Shown: in pieces, positions 47,290 to 55,648 of the stretch
How the letters are laid out: each line of letters starts with the position of its first letter
Position numbering within the stretch: position 1 is the stretch's first letter
NCBI GenBank assembly: GCA_035546295.1
Contig: DATKBT010000099.1
Coordinates: 10,182 to 74,181 of the forward strand
From: DATKBT01 sp035546295
GTDB taxonomy: Bacteria > Acidobacteriota > Thermoanaerobaculia > Multivoradales > Multivoraceae
Direction of reading: 5' to 3'
DNA: 64,000 nt
Program-made: the position numbers and the translations under genes
The notes under the pieces: generated by a model
The model's input: only the letters and a program-made list of their open reading frames with translations
Database searches by the model: none
Told to the model about the DNA's origin: nothing

Positions 47290-48081
47290 ATGTCGTACGA
47301 ACAGATCCTGTTCGAGCGCCGGGGCACGGTTGCGCTCGTCACGCTCAACCGGCCCGAGAAGCTCAACGCCTGGACCGAGGTCATGCGCTCGGAGCTGTGT
47401 GACGCACTCGCCCGCATCAACGAAGATCCCGCGCTCGGCGCCGCGGTGCTCACCGGCGCCGGGCGGGGCTTCTGCGCCGGCGCCGACATCGAGGCGGTCT
47501 TCGAGGCCGGCATCGACGGCGAGCCCGCGACGCCGGGGAGCCCGGATGCCGTCCGTCCCGACTGGGTGCGGCTCGTGCGCGAGTCGAAGCCGCTGATCGC
47601 GGCCGTCAACGGCGTCGCGGTCGGCGTCGGCATCACCCAGATCCTGCCCTTCGACGTGCTGGTGGCCTCGACCGAGGCGAAGGTCGGGATGTTCTTCGTG
47701 CGCATGGGACTGGTTCCCGAGCTCGCGTCCTCGCAGCTCCTGGTTCAGCGCGTCGGCTTCGCCCTGGCGAGCGAGATGTGCCTCACCGGCCGGCTCTACG
47801 ACGCTCGGGAGCTCGAGGGCCGGGGCCTGTTCAACGCGGTGGTCGAGCCCGGCGAGCTGATCGAGCGGGCGCTCGCGGTCGCCGAGGAGATCGCGGCCAA
47901 CGCGCCTTCCTCGCTGCGCGCGGTGAAGCGGCTGCTGACCGCGAACGCGGCCGAGCAGGATCTCGACCTGGTCCAGCAGCGGGAGATGGCCGAGCTCCAT
48001 CTCGCCTACCGGACTCCCGAGCACCGGGAGGCGGTGGCGGCCTTTCTCGAGAAGCGGGCGCCCGTCTTCGTGCGGTCTTGA
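47290..48081 (+). CDS. Enoyl-CoA hydratase/isomerase family protein
   Basis: This 263-residue crotonase-fold enzyme has RGTVALVTLNRPEKLNAWTE, oxyanion-hole segments GRGFCAGADIEAVFE and VNGVAVGVGITQILPFDVLV, and a C-terminal trimerisation region. The second motif lacks the usual GGG and one catalytic Glu (FVRMGLVPELAS keeps one Glu). This pattern is common in enoyl-CoA hydratases and isomerases of broad annotation. GAGG precedes the ATG at 47290. It is a single gene before the ArsR operon. Confidence 0.88.
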   Translation: MSYEQILFERRGTVALVTLNRPEKLNAWTEVMRSELCDALARINEDPALGAAVLTGAGRGFCAGADIEAVFEAGIDGEPATPGSPDAVRPDWVRLVRESKPLIAAVNGVAVGVGITQILPFDVLVASTEAKVGMFFVRMGLVPELASSQLLVQRVGFALASEMCLTGRLYDARELEGRGLFNAVVEPGELIERALAVAEEIAANAPSSLRAVKRLLTANAAEQDLDLVQQREMAELHLAYRTPEHREAVAAFLEKRAPVFVRS

Positions 48082-48124
48082 TCCGTGAGCGGGCCTTCCC
48101 GCCTTGACGGAACCGGGCCGATAT

Positions 48125-48140
48125 GTAACCGTATGGTTAC
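48125..48140. promoter_or_regulatory. ArsR operator dyad
   Basis: GTAACC-GTAT-GGTTAC is a perfect six-base dyad with a four-base centre, 29 bases upstream of the ArsR start. TAACC/GGTTA dyads of this kind precede many ArsR-SRPBCC gene pairs. Autorepression is inferred. A TTGACG at 48104 may be the -35. Confidence 0.7.
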
Positions 48141-48169
48141 TAATTCGGGAGATCGACGCGCAAGGCCCG

Positions 48170-48529
48170 ATGCAGCCCACCGATGACAGAGCCTCGCTCG
48201 ACCAGGATCACGTCTTCATGGCGCTCGCCCACCCCGTGCGCCGCAGGATCCTCGACGTGCTCAAGGCGTCGCCCGGCTGCAGCGTGGCCGAGGTCTGCTC
48301 CCACTTCGAGATGAGCCGGATCGGCGTCATGAAGCACCTCAAGGTGCTCGAGCGGGCGGACCTGGTGCTCTCCGAGAAGGTGGGGCGGACCCGGGAGCTG
48401 CACTTCAACGTGGTGCCGATCCAGATGATCTACGACCGTTGGACCACCGAGCTGAGCGCGCTGTGGGCGCGGCGGCTCACCGACCTCAAGTACCGCGTCG
48501 AGTCGAGCAGCGACGACGCGGAGTCGTGA
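48170..48529 (+). CDS. ArsR-family transcriptional repressor
   Basis: This 119-residue winged-helix regulator reads FMALAHPVRRRILDVLKASP, then CSVAEVCSHFEMSRIGVMKH as the recognition helix and KVLERADLVLSEKVGRTREL as the wing. No metal-binding ELCVC motif is present, so it is of the non-metal type usually paired with an SRPBCC protein. The ATG at 48170 is used; the upstream frame lies in the operator. The stop overlaps the SRPBCC start by one base. Confidence 0.92.
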   Translation: MQPTDDRASLDQDHVFMALAHPVRRRILDVLKASPGCSVAEVCSHFEMSRIGVMKHLKVLERADLVLSEKVGRTRELHFNVVPIQMIYDRWTTELSALWARRLTDLKYRVESSSDDAES

Positions 48530-49125
48530 TGACGGCTTGGGATCACGATCGCTTCGAGAGCAACGAGGAGATGGAGATGACCGAGACCGGCAAGCAAGCG
48601 ACCGCGAAGTTCAGGGTCTTCATTCGCGGCACCATGGACCAGGTGTGGCGGGAGCTGACCAAGACCGACGAGGTCCAGAAGGCGATGTTCAATTCGCGCC
48701 TGGACACCCCCGGGCTGGAGCCCGGGGCGCCGATCCGGATGCGCTCGCCCAACGGCAAGTACACGGCCGTGGTCGGCGAGGTGGTCGAGTGCCGCAAGCC
48801 GCTGCGCTTCTCCCACACCTTCCGCTTCACCAACTACGACGACCCCGAGTGCACGGTGATCTACGACCTCGAGCAGAAGGACGACGGGGTCGAGTTCACC
48901 TTGACCATCGAGAACCTGCCCGAGGGCACCAAGACCGCCAAGCAGATGCGGCAGGGCGGCCCCTGGATCTGCAACGTCCTCAAGTCGGTGGTCGAGACCG
49001 GCAAGCCGCCGCTGATGGCGCGCGTGCTCTATCCCGTGATGGGCGCGCTCGCGCCGCTGATGACGCCCAAGCGCTGCCGCTCGAGCAACTGGCCGCTCGC
49101 TTCACGCTCCGGCAGCGCCGCCTGA
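48529..49125 (+). CDS. SRPBCC/AHSA1-like protein
   Basis: This 198-residue START-fold protein contains FIRGTMDQVWRELTKTDEVQ, MRSPNGKYTAVVGEVVECRK and LRFSHTFRFTNYDDPECTVI. These are typical of AHSA1/SRPBCC proteins, which bind hydrophobic ligands. The start shares one base with the ArsR stop, so both are co-translated, and the pair is a widespread regulator-effector arrangement. The last 25 residues (TPKRCRSSNWPLASRS) extend beyond the fold. The ligand is unknown. Confidence 0.88.
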   Translation: MTAWDHDRFESNEEMEMTETGKQATAKFRVFIRGTMDQVWRELTKTDEVQKAMFNSRLDTPGLEPGAPIRMRSPNGKYTAVVGEVVECRKPLRFSHTFRFTNYDDPECTVIYDLEQKDDGVEFTLTIENLPEGTKTAKQMRQGGPWICNVLKSVVETGKPPLMARVLYPVMGALAPLMTPKRCRSSNWPLASRSGSAA

Positions 49126-49150
49126 GCCGGAACCACGGGAGAGCTGAAAC

Positions 49151-49528
49151 ATGAAGAGCGTGCTCGCCATCGTCGCCGGCTTCGTCGTCTGGACCGCGAT
49201 CTACCTCGGCTCCAACCAGGGGATCGTCGCGGCCTTCGCGGATCGGTTCGCAGAGGACGGGTCGACCCGCGACCCGGCGGCGCTGCTCCTGGTGCTCCTG
49301 GCCAGCGTCGTCGCCTCGTTCGTCGCCGGTTGGGTCAACGCGGCGCTCGCTCCTAGCTCCCGGCTCCAGCATGGGCTTGTGCTCGGCGCCGTCAACCTGC
49401 TGGTGGGGATCGCCGTGCAGTCGGCCTACTGGACGACGATCCCGCTCTGGTTCCACGTCGTCTTCCTCGCGCTCCTGGTTCCCGTGATCGTGTTCGGGTC
49501 CTGGGTGCGCGCGCGCCGGGGCGCCTGA
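49151..49528 (+). CDS. Small four-helix membrane protein
   Basis: This 125-residue protein has four predicted TM helices (about 4-22, 43-66, 73-90 and 96-117), with GGAGAG before the ATG. It is 25 bases after the SRPBCC gene and probably in the same operon. No named family is recognised. The hydrophobicity and a basic C terminus (SWVRARRGA) support an inner-membrane location. Confidence 0.75.
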   Translation: MKSVLAIVAGFVVWTAIYLGSNQGIVAAFADRFAEDGSTRDPAALLLVLLASVVASFVAGWVNAALAPSSRLQHGLVLGAVNLLVGIAVQSAYWTTIPLWFHVVFLALLVPVIVFGSWVRARRGA

Positions 49529-49650
49529 GGAGCGCGACTGCCGCAACGCGGGGGCCCCGGATCGGTAGAATGCGTCGACCTGGCGGGAGACCCCTCGTCG
49601 GGTCGACCGGCTCCCGCCGGAAGCTCACAGAATCGGAGGACCCGAGAACC

Positions 49651-50190
49651 ATGCATCGAACCACTCTCCATCGCGTCCTGCTCCGCAGCACCCTGGCGCT
49701 GCTCGTCCTCGTCCTCACAGCCTCGGCGGCGCTCGCCCAGCGCGGCGACGACAGCGGCCGCCGGAGCAAGAACGGCAAGCTCGAAGGTACCGTCGGCGGC
49801 GTCGGCGTAACCATGGAGTACGGCCGCCCCAGCGTCAACGAACGCGAGATCTGGGGCAAGCTGGTGCCCTACGGCAGCGTCTGGCGAACCGGCGCCGACG
49901 AGGCGACGACGATCGCGCTGTCCAAAGACGCCGAGATCGAAGGGGAGCCGATCCCAGCCGGGACCTACTCCTTCTTCGCCATCCCGGGCGAGTCGGAGTG
50001 GACGCTGATCTTCAACAAGGTCGCCGAGCAGTGGGGGGCCTTCAGCTACGACCAAGCGCAGGACGCCCTGCGGGTGACGGTGACGCCAGAAGCCGCCGAG
50101 CACGTCGAGGCACTCGACTACCAGATCGACGGCGACCAGGTCGTCCTGCGCTGGGAGAAGCTGGCGGTTCCGTTCGAGATCTCGGGCTGA
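49651..50190 (+). CDS. Exported DUF2911 protein
   Basis: This 179-residue protein has a signal peptide (about 1-29, SAALAQ) and the DUF2911 core: VTMEYGRPSVNEREIWGKLV, YGSVWRTGADEATTIALSKD and AGTYSFFAIPGESEWTLIFN. The ATG at 49651 is chosen because the signal peptide starts there; an in-frame ATG at 49570 adds a charged leader. The function is not known; the family is secreted and common in Bacteroidota and Acidobacteriota. A strong terminator follows. Confidence 0.88.
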   Translation: MHRTTLHRVLLRSTLALLVLVLTASAALAQRGDDSGRRSKNGKLEGTVGGVGVTMEYGRPSVNEREIWGKLVPYGSVWRTGADEATTIALSKDAEIEGEPIPAGTYSFFAIPGESEWTLIFNKVAEQWGAFSYDQAQDALRVTVTPEAAEHVEALDYQIDGDQVVLRWEKLAVPFEISG

Positions 50191-50215
50191 GCCCGGGCTC
50201 GCGATGACCTCGGCG

Positions 50216-50242
50216 GGGGGCCGGCTCGCCGGCCCCCTTTTT
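50216..50242 (+). terminator. Factor-independent terminator after the DUF2911 gene
   Basis: GGGGGCCGGC/GCCGGCCCCC form a perfect ten-pair stem with a TC loop, followed by TTTTT. It is 25 bases past the DUF2911 stop and 23 bases before the next start, so the downstream gene is probably transcribed separately. Confidence 0.92.
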
Positions 50243-50265
50243 CGCCTGATCTCTCCAGAGGCGCC

Positions 50266-51525
50266 ATGGCAGCTCGAAAGAAGAAGGCATCGGCTGCCGA
50301 CGTCGCCGACGGTGCCGACGGTGCCGACGGTGCGGCGACGAGGAGCCGCAAGCGCAAGCCGACCCGCGCCCGCGTCGAGCGTCAGGCCGAGAAGCTCGAT
50401 CGCAAGCTCGACAACGCGCGGGTGAGGACCAGGCGCGTCCCCAAGAAGCTGTCGACCGAGGAGAAGATCGGTCACCTCGCGAGCCAGGCGATGGTCCTCG
50501 CGTCGAAGCAGGTCGACCCGTTCGTCGACGTGCCGACGCGGACGCTCTCCAACGTCGCGTTCTCGAAGCGCAAGCGGATCATCGAGATGGGCGACGCGAC
50601 CCAGCGCCGGTCGCTGTTCAACATGAACCAGGCGCGCAAGTTCATGCAGACCTTCGTGGTCGCCAAGGGCTGCGCGCAGCTCCTGCGCGAGGGCAAGACG
50701 ACGAGCATCCGCGATCTCTACTACATGTCGAAGCGAACGCTCGGCTCGAGCCGGGAGAACACCTTCGACGACCAGGTCGAGTCCGACCCGATCATCGAGG
50801 ATCTCGAGGTCACCCTCGGCGCGCTGCGCGAGGAGCTCCACCTGTTCGCGGCCAAGAGGGGCTCGGCCGTCGGGCCGCTGATCCTGGTCGACGCCGGCGA
50901 CACCATCGACCTCTCGCGCATGGGCTCGGGGGGGTGGTCGGTGCCCGGCATCGTCGAGGACGACGTCGTCCAGTTCGAGGAGCACGCGGCAAAGTTCATC
51001 CTGCTGGTCGAGAAGGAGGCGGTCTGGGCGCGCCTCAACGAGGACAAGTTCTGGAAGCGGCACCAGTGCATCCTGGTCACCGGCCAGGGGCAGCCGCCGC
51101 GTGGGGTGCGCCGGCTCCTCCACCGGATGGTCAACGAGCTGAAGCTGCCGCTCTACGTGTTCGTCGACAACGACCCGTGGGGCTACTACATCCACTCGGT
51201 GGTCAAGCAGGGCTCGATCAACCTCGCCTTCGAGTCGGCGCGCATGGCGATCCCCGACGCCCGCTTCCTCGGGCTCTCCGCCTACGACCCGGCTCGCTTC
51301 GGGATCTCCAGCGAGGTCTCGATCCGGCTCAACGATCAGGACCGGGCGCGCGCCAAGGAGATCCTCGCCTACGAGTGGTTCGCCGATCGCAAGTGGCAGC
51401 GCGAGATCGAGCACATGCTGGCCGAGGGCGTGAAGTGGGAGCTCGAGGCCCTGTCGAACAAGGGTCTCTCGTTCGTGACCGAGGAGTACCTGCCGAAGAA
51501 GATCCGAGACCGCGACTGGCTGTAG
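50266..51525 (+). CDS. top6A: DNA topoisomerase VI subunit A (Spo11 family), solitary
   Basis: This 419-residue type IIB topoisomerase A subunit has a winged-helix domain with the catalytic tyrosine in TSIRDLYYMSKRTLG (Tyr152/153). The Toprim domain has Glu249 in LLVEKEAVW and Asp301/Asp303 in FVDNDPWGYYI, which coordinate magnesium, and TGQGQPPRGVRRLLHRM is also conserved. In Topo VI the A subunit cleaves DNA while a GHKL-ATPase B subunit drives strand passage. No B subunit is within the window on either side. The first 60 residues are a Lys/Arg-rich tail with a GADGADG repeat, absent from short archaeal A subunits. Confidence 0.93.
   Translation: MAARKKKASAADVADGADGADGAATRSRKRKPTRARVERQAEKLDRKLDNARVRTRRVPKKLSTEEKIGHLASQAMVLASKQVDPFVDVPTRTLSNVAFSKRKRIIEMGDATQRRSLFNMNQARKFMQTFVVAKGCAQLLREGKTTSIRDLYYMSKRTLGSSRENTFDDQVESDPIIEDLEVTLGALREELHLFAAKRGSAVGPLILVDAGDTIDLSRMGSGGWSVPGIVEDDVVQFEEHAAKFILLVEKEAVWARLNEDKFWKRHQCILVTGQGQPPRGVRRLLHRMVNELKLPLYVFVDNDPWGYYIHSVVKQGSINLAFESARMAIPDARFLGLSAYDPARFGISSEVSIRLNDQDRARAKEILAYEWFADRKWQREIEHMLAEGVKWELEALSNKGLSFVTEEYLPKKIRDRDWL
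50305..50331 (+). repeat. 9-base repeat in the top6A N-terminal tail
   Basis: Three perfect copies of GCCGACGGT encode Ala-Asp-Gly units in the disordered N-terminal extension. Confidence 0.85.
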
Positions 51526-51561
51526 AGCTCTCGCCGATTCCCGGTCGAGTGGAGATCACCA

Positions 51562-52533
51562 ATGCCCGCCCACCCCCAGGTCCTCGCCTTCCTCGAAATG
51601 CAGGCGGCCGCGCTCGCCGAGGCGGACCCGCCGATCCCGCCGATCTCCGAGCAGTCCCCCGAGATGGCCCGGGCCGGCTATCGCGCGCTCGCCGAGCTGC
51701 TGGGCCCGGGCGAGACGGTCGCCGCCGTCGAGGACCGGAGGATCCCGCGGCCGGCGGGCGAAATCCCGATTCGCATCTACACCCCGGAGGGGGAGGGGCC
51801 GTTCGGGGTGCTCGTCTACTACCACGGCGGCGGCTGGGTGATCGGCAGCCTCGACACCCACGACCACCTCTGCCGCGCGTTCTGCAAGGGCGCCGGCTGC
51901 GTCGTCGTCTCGGTCGACTACCGGCTGGCGCCCGAGCACCCTTTCCCTGCCGCGGTCGACGACGCCTGGTCGGCGCTCCAGTGGGTGGCCGATCACGCCG
52001 CCGAGCTCGGCGGCGACCCGCAGCACCTGGCGGTCGGCGGCGACAGCGCCGGCGGCAACCTCGCCGCCGTGGTCGCCCTGATCGCGCGCGACGCCGGCGC
52101 GCCCGAGCTCGCGCTCCAGCTCCTGATCTACCCCGCGACCGACATGCGGATGGAGCACGCCTCGATCGAAGAGAACGCCGAGGGCTGGGTGCTGACCAAG
52201 GAGCACATGCTTTGGTTCCGGGCTCACTATCTGTCGTCCCAGAACGATCCCGCCCACTTCCGCGTGCTCACCGACTTCCGGCTGTCGCCGCTGCTCGCCC
52301 ACTCCCACGCGGGACTCGCTCCGGCCTGGATCGCGACCGCCGAGCTCGACCCGCTGCGTGACGAAGGGATGGCCTATGCCGAGGCGCTGCGCGCCTCCGA
52401 GGTGCCGGTCGAGGCGACCTGCTGGGAGGGCATGATCCACGTCTTCTTCCAGCTCCACCCGCTGCTCGACGACGGCCGGCGCGCGGTGGCGGATGGCTGC
52501 GCAGCGCTCGAGCGGGCGCTGGCGCCGCGGTAA
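51562..52533 (+). CDS. Alpha/beta hydrolase, hormone-sensitive lipase family
   Basis: This 323-residue esterase has the HGGGW oxyanion motif at 88-92, DYRLAPEHPFPAA, nucleophile Ser162 in GGDSAGGN, the acid in AELDPLRDEG and the His in GMIHVFF. These define the HSL/bacterial family IV esterases, which hydrolyse short acyl esters. GGAGAT precedes the ATG, 36 bases after top6A, so the two may share a transcript. No signal peptide is seen. Confidence 0.92.
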   Translation: MPAHPQVLAFLEMQAAALAEADPPIPPISEQSPEMARAGYRALAELLGPGETVAAVEDRRIPRPAGEIPIRIYTPEGEGPFGVLVYYHGGGWVIGSLDTHDHLCRAFCKGAGCVVVSVDYRLAPEHPFPAAVDDAWSALQWVADHAAELGGDPQHLAVGGDSAGGNLAAVVALIARDAGAPELALQLLIYPATDMRMEHASIEENAEGWVLTKEHMLWFRAHYLSSQNDPAHFRVLTDFRLSPLLAHSHAGLAPAWIATAELDPLRDEGMAYAEALRASEVPVEATCWEGMIHVFFQLHPLLDDGRRAVADGCAALERALAPR

Positions 52534-52538
52534 GCCGA

Positions 52539-53081
52539 TCACCTGGTGCTGGCGCGAGCGCGCGTCGCCGAGTCGAGCGCGCGCCCGTAGAGCCTCAGCT
52601 CGGGGTCGTCGCCGGTCGGGCGCACCATGCCCTCGAATCGCATCCCGATCCTCTCGAGCACCCGGATCGAGGCCTGGTTGCCGGGGTTGGTGATCGCTAC
52701 CAGCCGGCGCAGGCCATGGTCCTCGCGCGCGTGCTGGACGACGCGGCGAGCGGCCTCGAGCGCGTAGCCGCGACCCCAGAAGCGGGGGAGAAAGGCGAAG
52801 CCGAGATCGACGTCGGCGAGGCCTGAACGCCGGATCAGGCCGCAGATGCCGATCGCCTCGCCGCTTTCGCGCAGACCCACGCGGTAGAGGCCGAAGCCGT
52901 GCCGGCGGTAGCTGGCGTGGGGACCTCGCGCGAGGTAACGCTCGACGTCCTCCTCGGTGCGCACGCCGCGGTCGCCGATGTTGTCGAGGACGCTCGGCTC
53001 GTTGAGCAGCTCGACCAGGAACGAGGCGTCGTCGGCGGTCAGCGGGCCGAGGACGAGCCGGCGGGTGCGCAGAACGGTCAC
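52539..53081 (-). CDS. GNAT N-acetyltransferase (RimJ/RimL-like)
   Basis: This 180-residue acetyltransferase reads RTRRLVLGPLTADDASFLVE, then VGLRESGEAIGICGLIRRSG and the acetyl-CoA loop FLPRFWGRGYALEAARRVVQ, with ITNPGNQASIRVLERIGMRF near the end. This is the RimJ/RimL subgroup, which acetylates protein N termini or small molecules. The substrate is unknown. It converges with the esterase gene, five bases apart. Confidence 0.9.
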   Translation of the reverse strand: MTVLRTRRLVLGPLTADDASFLVELLNEPSVLDNIGDRGVRTEEDVERYLARGPHASYRRHGFGLYRVGLRESGEAIGICGLIRRSGLADVDLGFAFLPRFWGRGYALEAARRVVQHAREDHGLRRLVAITNPGNQASIRVLERIGMRFEGMVRPTGDDPELRLYGRALDSATRARASTR

Positions 53082-53291
53082 GGCGGAGCGGTGGGGAGAT
53101 CGAGCTGCGGGTGTGGGGACGGGCTCACTGCCACCAACCGGTGCCGAGCTGGGTCAGAATGAGCTGCGATGTCGCCGCCGGCCTGTGGGGGGACTACCAG
53201 CGTTCCGAGTTCGATCCCGAGCACAGCCCGGTGATCTGGAGTCTCGTCTCCGAGATCTGAGCCGACCGACCGCGCCGAGCGCGCGCGCCGC
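53082..53291. other. Intergenic region, possible gene remnant
   Basis: A 33-codon plus-strand frame (53159-53260) ends FDPEHSPVIWSLVSEI and looks like the C terminus of a protein, but it has no family match or ribosome-binding site. Nothing else is supportable. Confidence 0.25.
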
Positions 53292-55487
53292 CTATTGGCG
53301 CGACTCTGTCGTCTCGTCCTGCTCTTCCTGGTCCTCGTCCGTTTCGTCGTCGGCCGGCCAGGGCAGCCACTCCGCATAGTCGATCTCCATCGGCGGCGGC
53401 TCGCCGGCGGCCTTCCCCGGCTGGGACCCCCCGAGGTAGTGCTCCATCCAGCGCAGGGTGCGCAGCATGTAGTCGAAGCGCGCCGCCGACTTGGTGTTGC
53501 CGTGCCCTTCGCCCGGGTAGAACACCAGGCGCACCGGCGCCTGTCCGAGGACCTCGAGATGACGGTAGAGCTCCATCGACTGCGATGGGTGCACGCGCGG
53601 GTCGTCTTCGCCGTGGAGGATCAGGGTCGGCGTCCGATTGCGCTCGACGTAACGGATCGGGCTCGCCTTCTCGAAGTAGTCCCAGTCCTCCCACAGCCAC
53701 TTGCGGTGATGGACGTCGAACATCTCCTGGGGGATGTCGGTGGTGCCGACCTTCGAGATCGCGTTCGAGATGCCCACGAACGGGATCGCCGCCGCGAAGC
53801 GCTCGGAGTAGTAGGTGGCGCCCCAGGCCGAGGCGTAGCCGCCGTAGGAGCCACCGGTGATGCCGATTCGATCGCGATCGGCGAGACCGATCTCGATCAG
53901 GTGGTCGACGCCGTCGATCACGTCGTCGAACTCCTCGTTGGTCGCCTCGGCCTGGCTGGTCTTCGAGAACTCGACACCCCGCCCCGTGCTGCCGCGGTAG
54001 TTCGGGTAGAACACCGCGAAGCCGCGCGCAGCGGCGTGTTGGCCGGAGGTCGAGTACCCGGTGAGCCATCCGTTGCGATAGTGGCTCTCGGGGCCGCCGT
54101 GCACGACCATGATCAGCGGGTGGCGCTCGCCCTCCCGGTGCTCGAGCGGGACCATCAGGATGCCCTGCAGCTCGAGCCCGTCGCGTGCCTCGAAGGTGAT
54201 CGTCTCCTGGCGCGCCAGGCGCACTTCCTCGAGCCACGGATTGCTCTCGGTGCGGCGTACCAGGGCGCCGGCCGCCAGCTTGCCGTCACCGAGGTCGAGG
54301 GTGAACAGCTCCTGCGGATGGGTCGGCGTTTCGCCGAGCAGGGCCGCGCGATCGCCGCCTGGGCTCACCTCGAGGCGGGTGGTGACGATGCGCCCCGGCG
54401 GCACCAGGACTCGCTTCGAGCCGGCGAGGTCGACGAGACCGATCTCGGTCTCGGTGCCGACGTCGGCGGTGTAGGCGATGGTGTCGCCGTCGACCCAGGC
54501 GAGCGAGGAGACGTGGCCGGGGAGGCCCGGCAGCAGGTCGCGCAGGGCGCCCGCTCCGGTCTCGGCCACCATCAGCCGTCCGGCGGCAGGGTCGTTGAGA
54601 TCGGCCGCCGAGATCATCGCCAGATGGCGCCCGTCGGGGCTCAAGCGGACGTCACCGAGCTTGCCGGGGTTCTCGACGGTGCGCACCAGGTCGCCCTCGA
54701 CGTCGAGCAGCCTCACCTTGATCCGGGTATAGCTGTCGTCGATCAGGGGAGTGGGCGTGTCGGTGATCATGAGCAGGTCGCCTTCGGGACTCCACTCGAC
54801 CGCCCGCACCGAGCCCTTGACCGGGAGTTGCTCGGGCTCGGGGGCCTCCGCGCCGGCGGCGAGGCTGCCGTCGCCGACCTCGGCGACGAACAGCCGCGTG
54901 AAGGCCACGTCCTCCTCGTAGATCTTCTGGTCGAACCCCTTCTCGCGCAGCTCCTCGCGCGACGGCTGGAGCTCGTCGAGGTCCTCCTTGGCGAGGAAGG
55001 CAACGCGGGCGCCGTCGGGGCTCCAGGAGTACGTCGAGATCGCGGTGTCGTGCTCGAGGAGCTTGCGAGCTTCACCGCCGCGGGTGGCGATCGAGTAGAG
55101 CGATTCGTGCTCGTCGCCCTCGCGCTTGGCGAGGAAGGTGATCTCGCCGGCGCGGCGCCAGGCGACGTCGCTCACGCGCTCCTGGCCGATCACGTAGGGC
55201 ACCGACTCGCCGTCCTCGAACATCACGTGGAGCTCGACCCAGGAGGTCCCGCTGTCCTCGGCCAGGGGGCGCCGCGGAACCGCCAGCGTGTACGCGATCT
55301 GTGAGCCGTCGGGCGAGAAGACCGCGCCGGTGACCGTTCGCGTGATCGCCACCTGCCAGGGCCGAACCCCCTCGAAATCGTCGCCCGATCGCGGCTCGAA
55401 GCCCTGCTGAGCGGAGCCGCGGGCGGCTGGGAGGGGGCAGGCGAGCGCTGCGAGCGCGACGGTGACGAGCGTTCGTTTCACTGGCAT
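53292..55487 (-). CDS. S9-family prolyl oligopeptidase-type peptidase, exported
   Basis: This 731-residue serine peptidase has a signal peptide (about 1-26), an N-terminal beta-propeller (about 45-430; WSPDGARVAFLAK, SPDGRHLAMISA) and a catalytic alpha/beta-hydrolase domain. Ser547 is in GITGGSYGGYASAW, the acid is Asp629 in LHGEDDPRVHP and His662 is in GEGHGNTK. It fits the acylaminoacyl-peptidase/dipeptidyl-peptidase group that trims peptides in the periplasm. GAGGAGG precedes the ATG. A Glu/Asp-rich tail (TDEDQEEQDE) ends the protein. Confidence 0.93.
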   Translation of the reverse strand: MPVKRTLVTVALAALACPLPAARGSAQQGFEPRSGDDFEGVRPWQVAITRTVTGAVFSPDGSQIAYTLAVPRRPLAEDSGTSWVELHVMFEDGESVPYVIGQERVSDVAWRRAGEITFLAKREGDEHESLYSIATRGGEARKLLEHDTAISTYSWSPDGARVAFLAKEDLDELQPSREELREKGFDQKIYEEDVAFTRLFVAEVGDGSLAAGAEAPEPEQLPVKGSVRAVEWSPEGDLLMITDTPTPLIDDSYTRIKVRLLDVEGDLVRTVENPGKLGDVRLSPDGRHLAMISAADLNDPAAGRLMVAETGAGALRDLLPGLPGHVSSLAWVDGDTIAYTADVGTETEIGLVDLAGSKRVLVPPGRIVTTRLEVSPGGDRAALLGETPTHPQELFTLDLGDGKLAAGALVRRTESNPWLEEVRLARQETITFEARDGLELQGILMVPLEHREGERHPLIMVVHGGPESHYRNGWLTGYSTSGQHAAARGFAVFYPNYRGSTGRGVEFSKTSQAEATNEEFDDVIDGVDHLIEIGLADRDRIGITGGSYGGYASAWGATYYSERFAAAIPFVGISNAISKVGTTDIPQEMFDVHHRKWLWEDWDYFEKASPIRYVERNRTPTLILHGEDDPRVHPSQSMELYRHLEVLGQAPVRLVFYPGEGHGNTKSAARFDYMLRTLRWMEHYLGGSQPGKAAGEPPPMEIDYAEWLPWPADDETDEDQEEQDETTESRQ

Positions 55488-55648
55488 GACGGCCCTCCTC
55501 GGTCGATGGGGTCACTCCTACCGGCCGGCGCCAAGCCTATCGGAGGCACCGCAGGACCGGCTCGCCACCGCGCCGGTGGTAGCGTTCCTTCGAGAACTTT
55601 CGATGGCCGGCGGAGACTCGCGAGAGCCCCGACCAGGAGGAGGAGTCG

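Noticed and set aside
53159..53260. 33-codon ORF ending FDPEHSPVIWSLVSEI
   Set aside because: It looks like a protein C terminus, but it is too short and lacks a ribosome-binding site or any identifiable parent.
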